This document shows positions 8,915-19,142 of a stretch of DNA of 51,566 nucleotides, piece by piece. The position numbers and the translations under genes were made by a program. This DNA is from Deltaproteobacteria bacterium (GTDB taxonomy: Bacteria > Myxococcota_A > UBA9160 > UBA6930), in contig JAJDAQ010000170.1 of assembly GCA_029261815.1 (NCBI GenBank), positions 1-51,566 on the forward strand. The letters are read 5' to 3'. Numbering within the stretch: the stretch's first letter is position 1; every line of letters begins with the position of its first letter. The notes below the pieces were generated by a model that did no database searches, was not told the DNA's origin, and saw only the letters and a program-made list of their open reading frames with translations.

Positions 8915-10261
8915 ATGGAACCTTCGATAGAAGTAGTGGGTGGTGGCCTTGCCGGCTGCGAAGCCGCTTGGCAGGCCGCATCCCGTGGCGTGCGCGTGCG
9001 TCTGTTCGAGATGCGGCCGCAGCGCAACTCGCCGGCGCACATCACCGACGACTTCGCAGAACTGGTCTGCAGCAACTCCTTTCGTGCCGCCGGAACCGGA
9101 AACGCGGTCGGGGTCTTGAAGGAAGAGATGCGGCGCCTGGGCTCACTGGTGCTCCGCGTTGCAGACGAGACCGCAGTCCCCGCTGGACGCGCGCTGGCGG
9201 TCGATCGAATCGAGTTCTCGCGGCGCATGACGACCGAGGTCGAATCGCATCCGTTGATCGATGTCGTCCGCGAGGAGCGCACCCGGCTGCCGGACGCGCC
9301 CGTTGCGGTATTGGCGACCGGACCGCTGACATCGGAACCGATGGCGGCGGAACTTCAGGCCCTGCTGGGTGAAGAGTCTCTCTATTTCTACGATGCGGTT
9401 TCGCCCATCGTCTATGCAGAGAGTCTGGATACAGAGGTGGCCTTCAAGGCGTCGCGGTGGGAGGACGGCCCCGGTGACTACTGGAATCTGCCACTCGAGC
9501 AGCCTGACTACGATGCGTTCGTGGACGCCTTGATCGAAGCGGACACGGTCGAGCTTCATCCGTTCGAGCGGGCCATGTACTTCGAGGGTTGCCTCCCCAT
9601 CGAGGAGATCGCGCGCCGCGGACGCCAGACGCTCGCTCACGGGCCGATGAAGCCGGTGGGATTGACAGATCCCCGGACGGGACGGCGACCCTACGCGGTC
9701 GCGCAGCTTCGGCACGAAGACAAGCGCGGGTTGTTGCTGAACATGGTTGGATTCCAGACGAAGCTGCGCGTCGGTGACCAGAAGGAAGTCCTGCGCCGAC
9801 TCCCGGGCCTCAAGGACGCGGTGTTCGCGCGCTTTGGGTCGGTCCACCGCAACACCTACGTGAATGCGCCGCGCCAACTCGGGCCACAGCTCGCACTCGT
9901 CAAGCGCCCTGGACTCTTCCTGGCGGGGCAGATGGCCGGTGTCGAAGGTTATGTCGAGAGCGCGGCCCTCGGCTTCATCGTCGGGGTCAACGCCGCGTAC
10001 GCCGCCGTGGGAGCCGAAGCGCCGCTGCCGAGCGCCGAGACCGCGCACGGTGCACTCTTGAATCACCTGGGCGACGCGCACGCGGACAACTTCCAGCCGA
10101 TGAATGTGAACTTCGGGTTGTTTCCGCCGGTGGACACCGGAGGCAAACGCAAGCTGCGAAAACGGGAGAAGAACGAACGGCTCGCGGCCCGGGCGCTGGA
10201 GGGCATCGAGGTCTATCGGCAGGCGATCGACCTGGAGCGATTCCCGGTGGGTGCTGCATGA
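8915..10261 (+). CDS. trmFO: Folate-dependent tRNA (uracil-54-C5)-methyltransferase TrmFO
   Basis: A 448-residue flavoprotein from ATG 8915, preceded by AGGAG; an upstream extension of the frame to 8786 lacks family similarity. It makes ribothymidine at position 54 of tRNA using methylene-tetrahydrofolate and FADH2. Visible marks are the N-terminal dinucleotide fold GGGLAGCEAAW, the conserved VCSNSFR segment (Cys about 52), YFEGCLPIEE with the second conserved cysteine, and a C-terminal region with GQMAGVEGYVESAALG. Its length is normal for the family. The stop overlaps the xerC start (ATGA), so translation is coupled. Confidence 0.96.
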   Translation: MEPSIEVVGGGLAGCEAAWQAASRGVRVRLFEMRPQRNSPAHITDDFAELVCSNSFRAAGTGNAVGVLKEEMRRLGSLVLRVADETAVPAGRALAVDRIEFSRRMTTEVESHPLIDVVREERTRLPDAPVAVLATGPLTSEPMAAELQALLGEESLYFYDAVSPIVYAESLDTEVAFKASRWEDGPGDYWNLPLEQPDYDAFVDALIEADTVELHPFERAMYFEGCLPIEEIARRGRQTLAHGPMKPVGLTDPRTGRRPYAVAQLRHEDKRGLLLNMVGFQTKLRVGDQKEVLRRLPGLKDAVFARFGSVHRNTYVNAPRQLGPQLALVKRPGLFLAGQMAGVEGYVESAALGFIVGVNAAYAAVGAEAPLPSAETAHGALLNHLGDAHADNFQPMNVNFGLFPPVDTGGKRKLRKREKNERLAARALEGIEVYRQAIDLERFPVGAA

Positions 10262-11172
10262 GCTGGACGACATGGGCCGACGCCTTCGAGCGCCACCTGC
10301 GCGCCGAGCGAAACCTCTCCGAGCACACGCGTCGCGCCTATCTGTCAGACGTCGGTCAGTTTGCAGCATTCGTCGGTCCCGAACGGGAGCCGGCCGATGT
10401 CGACGCTGGCGACGTCCGCGCATTCCTCGCGGATCGGCATCATCGGCAGGCACCGTCAACGCTGGGGCGAAAGCTTGCCTCTGTGCGTGCGTTCTTCCGT
10501 TTCCTGGTGCGGGAGGGTGAACGCGCGGCCGACCCGACCGTCGGGATCCCGTCTCCGCGCGTGCCCCGCGCGCTCCCTCGACCGATGGCGGTCGACGATT
10601 GCCAGGCGTTGCTCGAGACGGATGCCGCCACCGCCGCGACGCCGGCCGGTCTTCGAGACCAGGCGATGTTCGAACTGCTGTACGGCGCGGGTCTCCGGGT
10701 TGGAGAACTGGTGGCACTCGACGTGCGCGATCTTGACGAGCATCGGGGCGAGGTTCGAGTCTGGGGGAAGGGCGGGAAGGAGCGCATCGTTCCGCTTCCC
10801 TCTGGCGCTCAAGCGGCGCTGCGGCGCTGGCTCGACACGCGGCGTCACGCCGGGGTGTTGGGAGAGCCGCTGTTCGCGGCCCTACGCCAAAGAAAGGGCG
10901 AGTCTGCACGGCGACTCGACGCGCGCGACGTCCGGCGGCGCTTGCGGCGCCGAGCGCTCGAAATGGGTGTGGCCGATCGCGTCCATCCGCATCGCTTGCG
11001 CCATAGCTACGCCACCCACCTTCTCGATATGGGGGCCGATCTGCGGGCGATCCAGGAACTGCTGGGCCACGCAAGCTTGTCCACGACGCAGAAGTACACC
11101 GCGGTCTCGGCGGAACGGCTGGTCGCCGTGTACGATCAGGCGCACCCGCGAGCCAAACGACGCGGGCGTTGA
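10258..11172 (+). CDS. xerC: Tyrosine recombinase XerC
   Basis: A 304-residue site-specific recombinase of the kind that resolves chromosome dimers at dif together with XerD. The N-terminal SAM-like DNA-binding domain (about 5-90) is followed by the catalytic domain with the full residue set: Arg about 147 (GAGLRVGEL), Lys about 171 (GKGGKER), His/Arg about 245/248 ([10 protein letters not shown]), His about 271 ([10 protein letters not shown]) and the nucleophile Tyr about 280 (TQKYT). The start overlaps the trmFO stop. The position between trmFO and hslV matches the gene order of many bacteria, supporting a housekeeping Xer protein rather than a mobile-element integrase. Confidence 0.94.
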   Translation: MSWTTWADAFERHLRAERNLSEHTRRAYLSDVGQFAAFVGPEREPADVDAGDVRAFLADRHHRQAPSTLGRKLASVRAFFRFLVREGERAADPTVGIPSPRVPRALPRPMAVDDCQALLETDAATAATPAGLRDQAMFELLYGAGLRVGELVALDVRDLDEHRGEVRVWGKGGKERIVPLPSGAQAALRRWLDTRRHAGVLGEPLFAALRQRKGESARRLDARDVRRRLRRRALEMGVADRVHPHRLRHSYATHLLDMGADLRAIQELLGHASLSTTQKYTAVSAERLVAVYDQAHPRAKRRGR

Positions 11173-11207
11173 CGCCGGCGCGGCCCGACGCGCGGCATGG
11201 AGAACCA

Positions 11208-11740
11208 GTGGAACGGATCCGATCCACCACCGTGTTAGCGGTGGTGCGGGGTGGCAAGATTGCGATGGCGGCCGACGGTCAGGTCACCGTCGGCGAAACG
11301 GTCGTCAAGCAGGGGGCGCGCAAGGTGCGCCTTTCGGCGAAGGGCCAGGCCGTCATGGGCTTTGCTGGAGGTGCCGCGGACGCCCTCGCCCTGACGGAGC
11401 GACTTGAAGCCAAGCTCGAAGCGCATCCGGGAAACGTTCGACGGGCTGCGGTTGAACTCGCTCGCGAGTGGCGGACCGACCGCGCGTTGCGCCGGCTCGA
11501 AGCCATGCTCATCGTGGGCGACGCATCGGGTGCCTGGGTGGTTTCGGGCAACGGTGACGTGATCGAACCCGACGATGGCGTCGCCGCGATCGGTTCCGGT
11601 GGCTCGTTTGCCCTGGCGGCCGCGCGCGCGCTCACCCGGTGTACGGACCTTCCGGCGGAAGAAGTTGCGCGACAGGCGCTCGGGATTGCGGCCGAGATCT
11701 GCATCTACACCAATGACCAGATCGAAGTGGTGGAGTTGCC

Positions 11741-11744
<4 letters not shown>
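11208..11744 (+). CDS. hslV: ATP-dependent protease subunit HslV (ClpQ)
   Basis: The proteolytic core of the HslUV protease, 178 residues from GTG 11208. That start is supported by a GGAG site about 5 nt upstream and by normal family length. The N-terminus reads [13 protein letters not shown], so a short leader would be removed to expose the catalytic threonine of the TTV motif. Other family marks are [42 protein letters not shown] and EICIYTNDQ. The stop overlaps the hslU start by 4 nt, consistent with fixed stoichiometry. Confidence 0.96.
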
Positions 11745-13138
<1,394 letters not shown>

Positions 13139-13164
13139 TGCAGGGTCGAAGCCAGGGGGACGGC

Positions 13165-14646
13165 ATGAGCCGCGCACGCGTACTCGCAGTCGACGACGAG
13201 CGATTCTTTCGGGAAGCGATCGGCGATGCGCTCGCCCAGGACGACGTCGAGATCGTGACCGCTGCGACGGGGGGAGAAGCCCTGGCGATGGCCGAGGATC
13301 CCATGATCGGTGCCGTCGTTCTCGACTTGCAGTTGCCCGACATGCATGGCCTCGACGTCTTCCGGAAGCTCAAGGCCGACCGCCCCGATGTCCGCGTCGT
13401 GATCCTCTCGGCGCATACCGACCAGGACAACGTGCTCGAGGCGCTGCGTCTCGGAGCCTTCGACTACCTGGCGAAGCCACTCCACGAAGAGGAACTCCGG
13501 CTGGCGGTTCGTCGCGCGCTGGACACCCACGACATCCACGCGGGTCGAGGTCGTCTGCGCGACCGGCTGGCTCGGCTCGACCGCCAGGTCGAAGCGCTCC
13601 GACGGACGACCAACGAAGAGGCCGCCCTCGGCGGAGAGGAGCGTCTTCAATCCCTCCGCCAGTGGGCCGTCGATGCGATCGCCGACGTACTGGGTGCCAG
13701 CAAGACTTCGCTGATGCTGCTCGATGATGCCGGCAGCGAACTCCGTGTGGCCGCCGTGCGCGGTCGAAAGGTCGAAGCGCTGCAGATGGACGGAGTGCCC
13801 GTGGGCGCCGGTGTCGCGGGTCAGGTCCTGGCACGCGGGGAATCGATCGTGGTCACGGACCTCGAAGCCGACGGACGCTTCGCGATCGACGAGCGTGAAG
13901 GTCGCTACGACACGGGCTCGTTCGCAGTGGCGCCTCTCGGCGTCGGCAGTCGGGCGCTCGGCGTGTTATGCGCGGCGGATCCGGTCGATGGCGGTCGCTT
14001 CGACGACGAAGACCTGGCCTGGCTCCGAATCCTGGGCGCGCATCTGGCCCAGGTCCTCGACCCCTTCGCCGCGGCATCGGAGGACGCCCCTGCGGCCGGC
14101 CAGGTCGCGGCGTCGGACCCGCGTGCGGCCGAGATCGCGCGCGCCGTCTGCGACGCGGTGACGGCCGAAGTCGAACCCGAGCGCGTCCTTGCGGCCGCGC
14201 TGCGCCCGATCGGCGAGATCCTTCGCGCAGCGCCGGTGTCGGTCTTCCTTCTCGATGCACGGGGAGAACTCGTGCGTGAGGCGGAATGGGACGGCGGCCA
14301 TCGTACGGACCGCGACAGCCTGCCCGTTGGCGGGATCGCGGGAGCGCTTCTAGAGGGCGCTCCCCTCGTGGCGACCGGCGATGCAGCGCAACACCCGCGC
14401 TTCGATGCAGCCGTGGATACGCCGGCGGACGGCGAAGCGGGCGCGCTGGTCTGTGCGCCGCTCCAATTTCGCGGGAAGGTCCTTGGGATCGTTCGCGCAT
14501 TTCCCGAGTCGGCCGAGGATGCGGCCCCCGAGCTGGCCGAGGTGACTTCCGCTGCGCTTTCGGCCGCGGTGCGAAATGTGCTGCTCTACCGCAGCCTGGT
14601 GGCCACGATCGATGAAGTCGCTGAGGCTCGGCGAGGTCGGCCCTAG
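13165..14646 (+). CDS. Response-regulator receiver protein with two GAF domains, no output domain
   Basis: A 493-residue protein from ATG 13165, with GGGGGA upstream; the frame is open to 13138. The receiver domain (about 1-120) has phosphoacceptor Asp about 54 (VVLDLQLPDMHG) and the conserved Lys in YLAKPLHEEE. A coiled linker (about 130-160) leads to GAF domain 1 (about 165-305) and GAF domain 2 (about 325-480). No HTH, GGDEF, kinase or phosphatase domain is recognisable. It may act through protein contacts or a very divergent output. It sits 26 nt after hslU and 50 nt before argB, and no partner kinase is adjacent. Confidence 0.85.
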   Translation: MSRARVLAVDDERFFREAIGDALAQDDVEIVTAATGGEALAMAEDPMIGAVVLDLQLPDMHGLDVFRKLKADRPDVRVVILSAHTDQDNVLEALRLGAFDYLAKPLHEEELRLAVRRALDTHDIHAGRGRLRDRLARLDRQVEALRRTTNEEAALGGEERLQSLRQWAVDAIADVLGASKTSLMLLDDAGSELRVAAVRGRKVEALQMDGVPVGAGVAGQVLARGESIVVTDLEADGRFAIDEREGRYDTGSFAVAPLGVGSRALGVLCAADPVDGGRFDDEDLAWLRILGAHLAQVLDPFAAASEDAPAAGQVAASDPRAAEIARAVCDAVTAEVEPERVLAAALRPIGEILRAAPVSVFLLDARGELVREAEWDGGHRTDRDSLPVGGIAGALLEGAPLVATGDAAQHPRFDAAVDTPADGEAGALVCAPLQFRGKVLGIVRAFPESAEDAAPELAEVTSAALSAAVRNVLLYRSLVATIDEVAEARRGRP

Positions 14647-14696
14647 GAGCGCGAAAGCGGGACGAGCTGTTAGCCTCGGACCCCGGAGGAGACGCC

Positions 14697-15539
14697 TTGG
14701 TCCAGCAGTGGATCGACAAAGCCGCGGTCCTGATCGAAGCGCTGCCTTACATCCAGCGTTTTCGCAACAAGACCCTGGTCATCAAGTACGGTGGCCATGC
14801 CATGGTCGACGAGGCGCTCAGTGCGTCGTTCGCCGTAGACGTGGTCCTTCTCAAGGCGATCGGACTCGAACCGGTGCTCGTGCACGGCGGCGGTCCGCAG
14901 ATCCAGAAGACGCTCGACCGGCAGGGGATCGAGAGCCGTTTCGAGAATGGACTCAGGGTGACCGATGACGCGGCCATGGAAGTGGTCGAAATGGTTCTGG
15001 GCGGTGCGGTGAACCGCGGGATCGTCGAATTGATCCAGCGAGGCGGTGGCGAAGCGGTCGGCCTCACGGGCAACGATGGCCGCTTCCTCCAGGTGAAACC
15101 TCGGCCCGGACTCGGACGCGTCGGAGAGGTTGTCGGGGTGGACCCCGCGCCGATCCGGGCCATCACGCAAGCGGGCTTCATCCCGGTGATCGCGCCGATC
15201 GGCGTAGATGTCGACGGCGTCACGCACAACGTGAACGCGGACGAAGCCGCCGGTGCCATCGCCGCCGCGCTGCTGGCCGAAAAGCTCATCCTCCTGACGG
15301 ATGTCGAGGGCGTGAAGGATCGCGAGGGAACCCTCCTGGCCCAGCTCCGGGGCGATGATGTTCGCGAACTCATCGCCGAGGGAACGATCGCAGGCGGCAT
15401 GATTCCCAAGGTTCAATGCTGCCTCGACGCGCTCAAGGGTGGGGTGGGGCGCACCCATATCGTCGACGGCCGCACCCAACACGCGATCCTGCTGGAGGTC
15501 TTTACCGACAGCGGTGTTGGGACCCTGATCGCCCGCTGA
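14697..15539 (+). CDS. argB: Acetylglutamate kinase
   Basis: A 280-residue enzyme that phosphorylates N-acetylglutamate, the second step of arginine synthesis. The start is a TTG at 14697, justified by a strong GGAGGAG site 7-8 nt upstream and by the family N-terminus. Motifs: VIKYGGHAM (phosphate-binding Gly-rich segment), VLVHGGGPQI, GLRVTDDAAM, VNADEAAGAIA, LILLTDVEGV and GGMIPKVQCCLDAL. A TAGCCT hexamer at 14671-14676 could serve as a -10 element. A structured GC hairpin follows the stop. argG, a later step of the pathway, lies 4.6 kb downstream, so the arginine genes are dispersed. Confidence 0.97.
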   Translation: MVQQWIDKAAVLIEALPYIQRFRNKTLVIKYGGHAMVDEALSASFAVDVVLLKAIGLEPVLVHGGGPQIQKTLDRQGIESRFENGLRVTDDAAMEVVEMVLGGAVNRGIVELIQRGGGEAVGLTGNDGRFLQVKPRPGLGRVGEVVGVDPAPIRAITQAGFIPVIAPIGVDVDGVTHNVNADEAAGAIAAALLAEKLILLTDVEGVKDREGTLLAQLRGDDVRELIAEGTIAGGMIPKVQCCLDALKGGVGRTHIVDGRTQHAILLEVFTDSGVGTLIAR

Positions 15540-15556
15540 AGCGCCCAGAGCGACGC

Positions 15557-15586
15557 GCGGCCTTTCCCCTCGGGGATTCTGGCCGC
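15557..15586 (+). terminator. Two-tier GC hairpin after argB, possible terminator
   Basis: The outer stem is GCGGCC/GGCCGC (6 bp), then an internal loop (TTT against ATTCT), then an inner stem CCCC/GGGG around TC. There is no following T-run, so termination activity is uncertain. The same architecture recurs at 24199-24238. Confidence 0.45.
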
Positions 15587-15705
15587 CCTCCCGGGGCCGC
15601 GGTTCATGAGCAAGTGAGCTGCATAGACCCTCAGCTTCTGGATCCGAATCGCCGATGTGGGCTTGTACGCCACTGCTCGTGGCGTGCCGATCGGGGGAAT
15701 GTCGG

Positions 15706-16938
15706 ATGCCGGTGGAGTTCAGCGAACGTCACGCGCGGAAAGTGCGCTTGGCGGACGACTGTGACCCGACCACGCTTCGGCTGAGCCCGACAGAGGGTTA
15801 CTTGCTGTCACGCATCGATGGACAGACCACGTGGGGGGAGCTTCGCCAGATGGGCGCGCTTCCGCCGGACGCCGTGGACGCGTGTATCGAGGACTGGGCG
15901 AAGGAAGGTGTCGTCGTCATTGACGGAACGGGCGGCATGGAGCGGTCGAAGGCCGCCGAAGCGCCAAAGCGGGTCCGGTCCAATGGCGCCATCGGAGATC
16001 TCCCGTCGTTGGACGAAGGCCTCGACCTGAGTCTCGAGATCCAGGAAGAGCTGCTCGCGTTCGCGGGTCTTCTCGACAAGCCGTACCACGAGGTGTTGGG
16101 CGTCTCGAAGGACGCCGACGCGCGTGAAATCAAGAAGGCCTACTTCGGCCTATCAAAGCGTTTTCATCCCGATCGCTATTTCCGTCGGAACACGGGCGCG
16201 TTTGAAGGGCTGATCGAGACCTGCTTCAAGCGATTGCTCGAAGCCTATGAGTTGCTGAGTGACCCGAACACGCGCGCCGAGGTCCAGCGCACCGAGGCCG
16301 CGGCTCCGGCGAGCGCGCCGTCCGAAGCGGTCGGCAAGCCGAAGAAGCCGCTCACGTCGATCGAGGCGCGCAAGCGTCTCCGTCAACGCGTGGGACAGCT
16401 TTCGGGCCACAAACGCGTGGTTCAGGACCGTAAGCGGAAGGCGAAGTCGTTCTTCGAAGCCGGGATGACGGCGTTCCGCGAGGAGCGCTGGCTCGAGGCG
16501 TCGGGATCGGTTCGACTGGCCATCGCGTTCGACCCGGACAACCAGGCCTACCGCGAGAGTTTCGCCGACGTACAGCGCAAGGCCCACGAAGAACGCTCGA
16601 AGGTGCTGCTGAAGCAGGCCAACGGCGCCTATGAGATGCGCGACTTGAAGGACGCCTACAAGCTCTTCAACGATGCCGTGCACTTCCGCCCGTTCGACGC
16701 CGAACTGGCCCATCGCACCGCGAATCTGGCCTTCAGCGTCGAGAACGACCTGAAGCGCGCCAAGGAACTCGCGCAGCAAGCGGTCGAACTCGAGCCGGAC
16801 GTCGGTGAGTACCGCCGGACGCTCGCGCAGATATTTGAAGAAGCCGGAATGGACGCGAATGCGCGCCGGGAATATGAAGCCGCCCTTCGGATCGACCCGA
16901 AGGACAAGGAAGCCAAAGCGGGACTCCGCAAGCTCTAG
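15706..16938 (+). CDS. DnaJ-domain protein with N-terminal PqqD/winged-helix-like module and C-terminal TPRs
   Basis: A 410-residue protein. ATG 15706 is chosen for the GGGGGA site 8 nt upstream; the frame is open to 15655. Residues about 24-72 form a small module ([18 protein letters not shown] ... EGVVVI) that also occurs in the protein at 18564. A J-domain spans about 124-192, with the essential HPD at about 154-156 (RFHPDRYF). A basic linker is followed by about four TPR-like repeats (250-410). The HPD motif predicts stimulation of an Hsp70 ATPase, and the very next gene encodes an unusual Hsp70, so the two probably work as a dedicated pair. No zinc-finger or CTD of a general DnaJ is present. 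Confidence 0.9.
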   Translation: MPVEFSERHARKVRLADDCDPTTLRLSPTEGYLLSRIDGQTTWGELRQMGALPPDAVDACIEDWAKEGVVVIDGTGGMERSKAAEAPKRVRSNGAIGDLPSLDEGLDLSLEIQEELLAFAGLLDKPYHEVLGVSKDADAREIKKAYFGLSKRFHPDRYFRRNTGAFEGLIETCFKRLLEAYELLSDPNTRAEVQRTEAAAPASAPSEAVGKPKKPLTSIEARKRLRQRVGQLSGHKRVVQDRKRKAKSFFEAGMTAFREERWLEASGSVRLAIAFDPDNQAYRESFADVQRKAHEERSKVLLKQANGAYEMRDLKDAYKLFNDAVHFRPFDAELAHRTANLAFSVENDLKRAKELAQQAVELEPDVGEYRRTLAQIFEEAGMDANARREYEAALRIDPKDKEAKAGLRKL

Positions 16939-16986
16939 GCGACCAGGTCGTCAGTGGATCGGGGCCTCGCCCCTTGGAGGAAGAAG

Positions 16987-18558
16987 ATGAGTCGGGTGAT
17001 CGGAATCGATCTCGGGACCACGAATTCGTGCGTCGCGATCCTGGAGAACGGCCAACCGGCCGTTATCCCGAATTCGGGCGGCTACAAGACGACTCCGTCG
17101 ATGTTTGCCATTACGCAGGACGGCAAGCGGCTGGTGGGTCACCTGGCGAAGCGCCAGGCGGTGACGAACTCGAAAGCCACGGTGCATGGTGCCAAGCGTC
17201 TGATCGGCCGACGCTTCGATTCGCCCGAAGTCGAGCACTCTCGCGAACTCTGCCCCTACGACATCGTCGAAGGGCCGAACGAAGACGCGCGTATCGAGAT
17301 CGGTGGCAAGAACTTCACGTGTCCCGAAATCTCCGCCTTCATCCTGCGCGAGATGCGCCGGGTAGCGGAGGAGTACCTGGGCGAGCCGGTACAGGAAGCC
17401 GTGATCACGGTCCCGGCCTACTTCAACGACGCTCAGCGCCAGTGCACGAAGGATGCTGGCAAGATCGCGGGCCTCGAAGTGCTGCGCATCATCAACGAGC
17501 CGACCGCTGCGGCGATGGCCTACGGCTTCAACCGCACCGGTGAAGAGAAGATCGCGATCTATGACCTCGGAGGCGGAACCTTCGATATCTCGATCCTCGA
17601 AATGAGTGACGGCGTGATCGAAGTGCTGGCGACGGCCGGAAACACATTCCTCGGCGGCGAAGACTTCGACCGCCGCATCGTGAGCCACCTGGTCGATGCG
17701 TTCCGCGAAGCCGAGGGCATCGATCTGACCCAGGACGCGATGGCGTTGCAGCGGCTGAAGGACGCCGCGGAAAAAGCGAAGTGCGACCTGTCCCAGCGAG
17801 AAACGGTCGAGATCAACCTGCCGTTCATCGCCAGCGATGACGAGGGCCCGCGCCACCTATCGATGGAAGTGCCGCGCGAGACCCTCGAGCGGCTGGTTGA
17901 TGACATCGTGCGAGGCACGCTGAAGACGGTCGACCAATGCCTGCAAGACGCGAACGTCGGTGTGGGAGACATCGATCAAGTGATCCTCGTGGGTGGCCAA
18001 AGCCGCATGCCCCTCGTGCAGCAGGCGGTGGCCGATCACTTCGGCAAGCGACCGCACAAGGGCGTGAACCCGGACGAGGTCGTGGCCATCGGTGCCGCCA
18101 TCCAGGGCGAGGCGCTGGTGAGCGAGGACGACAACATGCTCCTCCTCGACGTTACGCCCCTGTCCCTCGGGATTGCGACTTTCGGCGGCCACTTCGCGAA
18201 GCTGATCGAGCGGAACACGACGGTCCCGGTTTGCAAGAGTCACATCTTCACGACCACGCGCGACAACCAGAGCGCAGTGAAGATTCGCGTCCTGCAGGGC
18301 GAAGGCGACATCGCACAGGACAACGATCTGCTCGGCGAGTTCGTGTTGGGCGGGATCCGTCCGGCACGCAAGGGCGAGCCCGAGATCGACGTGTCGTTCG
18401 ACATCGATGCCAACGGCATCGTGTCGGTTGCCGCACGCGACACCGCCACAGGCAAGGAACAGTCCATCACAGTGAACGCGACCGGCACCCTCTCCGACGA
18501 TGAGATCCAGAACATCATCGAGGAGCAGGAGCTCTACGAAGTGGCGCTCAAGGAGTAG
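16987..18558 (+). CDS. Lidless Hsp70 (DnaK-like chaperone)
   Basis: A 523-residue Hsp70 from ATG 16987, behind a strong GGAGGAAG site. The nucleotide-binding domain (1-383) is complete: GIDLGTTNSC, IINEPTAAAMAYG, YDLGGGTFD and VGGQSRMP. The linker LLLDVTPLSLG leads to the beta substrate-binding domain (about 390-503). The chain then ends after one short helix (SDDEIQNIIEEQ), so the helical lid and C-terminal tail, about 110 residues of an approximately 640-residue DnaK, are missing. The stop is clean and the next gene starts 5 nt later, which argues against assembly truncation. It probably acts with the adjacent J-protein on specific clients rather than as the housekeeping DnaK. Confidence 0.93.
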   Translation: MSRVIGIDLGTTNSCVAILENGQPAVIPNSGGYKTTPSMFAITQDGKRLVGHLAKRQAVTNSKATVHGAKRLIGRRFDSPEVEHSRELCPYDIVEGPNEDARIEIGGKNFTCPEISAFILREMRRVAEEYLGEPVQEAVITVPAYFNDAQRQCTKDAGKIAGLEVLRIINEPTAAAMAYGFNRTGEEKIAIYDLGGGTFDISILEMSDGVIEVLATAGNTFLGGEDFDRRIVSHLVDAFREAEGIDLTQDAMALQRLKDAAEKAKCDLSQRETVEINLPFIASDDEGPRHLSMEVPRETLERLVDDIVRGTLKTVDQCLQDANVGVGDIDQVILVGGQSRMPLVQQAVADHFGKRPHKGVNPDEVVAIGAAIQGEALVSEDDNMLLLDVTPLSLGIATFGGHFAKLIERNTTVPVCKSHIFTTTRDNQSAVKIRVLQGEGDIAQDNDLLGEFVLGGIRPARKGEPEIDVSFDIDANGIVSVAARDTATGKEQSITVNATGTLSDDEIQNIIEEQELYEVALKE

Positions 18559-18563
18559 GGCGC

Positions 18564-19142
18564 GTGGCGGAATCACCCGAACAGAAGATCGCCCGACTGA
18601 TGGCCGAGGGCCTGGATCACTACGGCAATGACCTCGTCGACGATGCCGTCCGGTGCTGGCGGGAGGTGTTGACCCTCGACCCGCGTCACCAGGTCGCGCT
18701 CGACTATCTGGATGCCGCCGGATACGCCACCCAGGCGGAGCCCGTCGCGGCAGCCTCCGTGCCCCAGTTGTCACGGGTCGACACCGCGCTCGACCACATG
18801 GCCGCAGGGGAGTGGATGGAGGCGCACGAGGCCCTTTCCAGCCACGCCAAGGAGAGTCCCAGCGACCTCGAAGGGCAAGCCCGGCTCGACCTCTTGCGAA
18901 GTCACTTGCATGCGCGTCACCGGATGCGGGTCGGCGACGGCCATGGCGTCCCGGCGGTACGAATGGGTCCGGACGAAGTGCTTCGATTCAATCTTCCCGC
19001 CAACGCCGGCTTCGTGCTGTCGATGATCGACGGACACACTTGCGTGTCGGACCTGTTGGCGCTCACGGGCATGGATCCGTTCGACGCGCTTCATGTGTTC
19101 ACCCGGCTGATCGATGCCGGCATCGTCGAGGTGCAGGCATGA
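18564..19142 (+). CDS. Small TPR-like protein with C-terminal module shared with the DnaJ protein
   Basis: A 192-residue protein from GTG 18564, 5 nt after the Hsp70 gene. Residues about 8-50 look like one TPR (LDHYGNDLVDDAVRCWREVL) and about 72-115 like a second helical pair. Residues about 138-190 (VLRFNLPANAGFVLSMIDG ... AGIVEV) align by eye with residues 24-72 of the DnaJ protein at 15706. The spacing of LS-IDG, the Asp-containing helix and the final Gly-Ile/Val-Val is the same. The stop overlaps the next start (ATGA). The role is unknown; a regulator or adaptor of the chaperone pair is an inference from context. Confidence 0.8.
   Translation: MAESPEQKIARLMAEGLDHYGNDLVDDAVRCWREVLTLDPRHQVALDYLDAAGYATQAEPVAAASVPQLSRVDTALDHMAAGEWMEAHEALSSHAKESPSDLEGQARLDLLRSHLHARHRMRVGDGHGVPAVRMGPDEVLRFNLPANAGFVLSMIDGHTCVSDLLALTGMDPFDALHVFTRLIDAGIVEVQA

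Noticed and set aside
10258..11172. Tyrosine recombinase as a phage or integron integrase
   Set aside because: It is embedded in the conserved trmFO-xerC-hslVU order and no attachment site, phage or cassette gene is near.
9143..11257. 704-residue minus-strand frame opposite trmFO and xerC
   Set aside because: Arg/Pro/Ala-rich composition without domains; the sense genes are certain.
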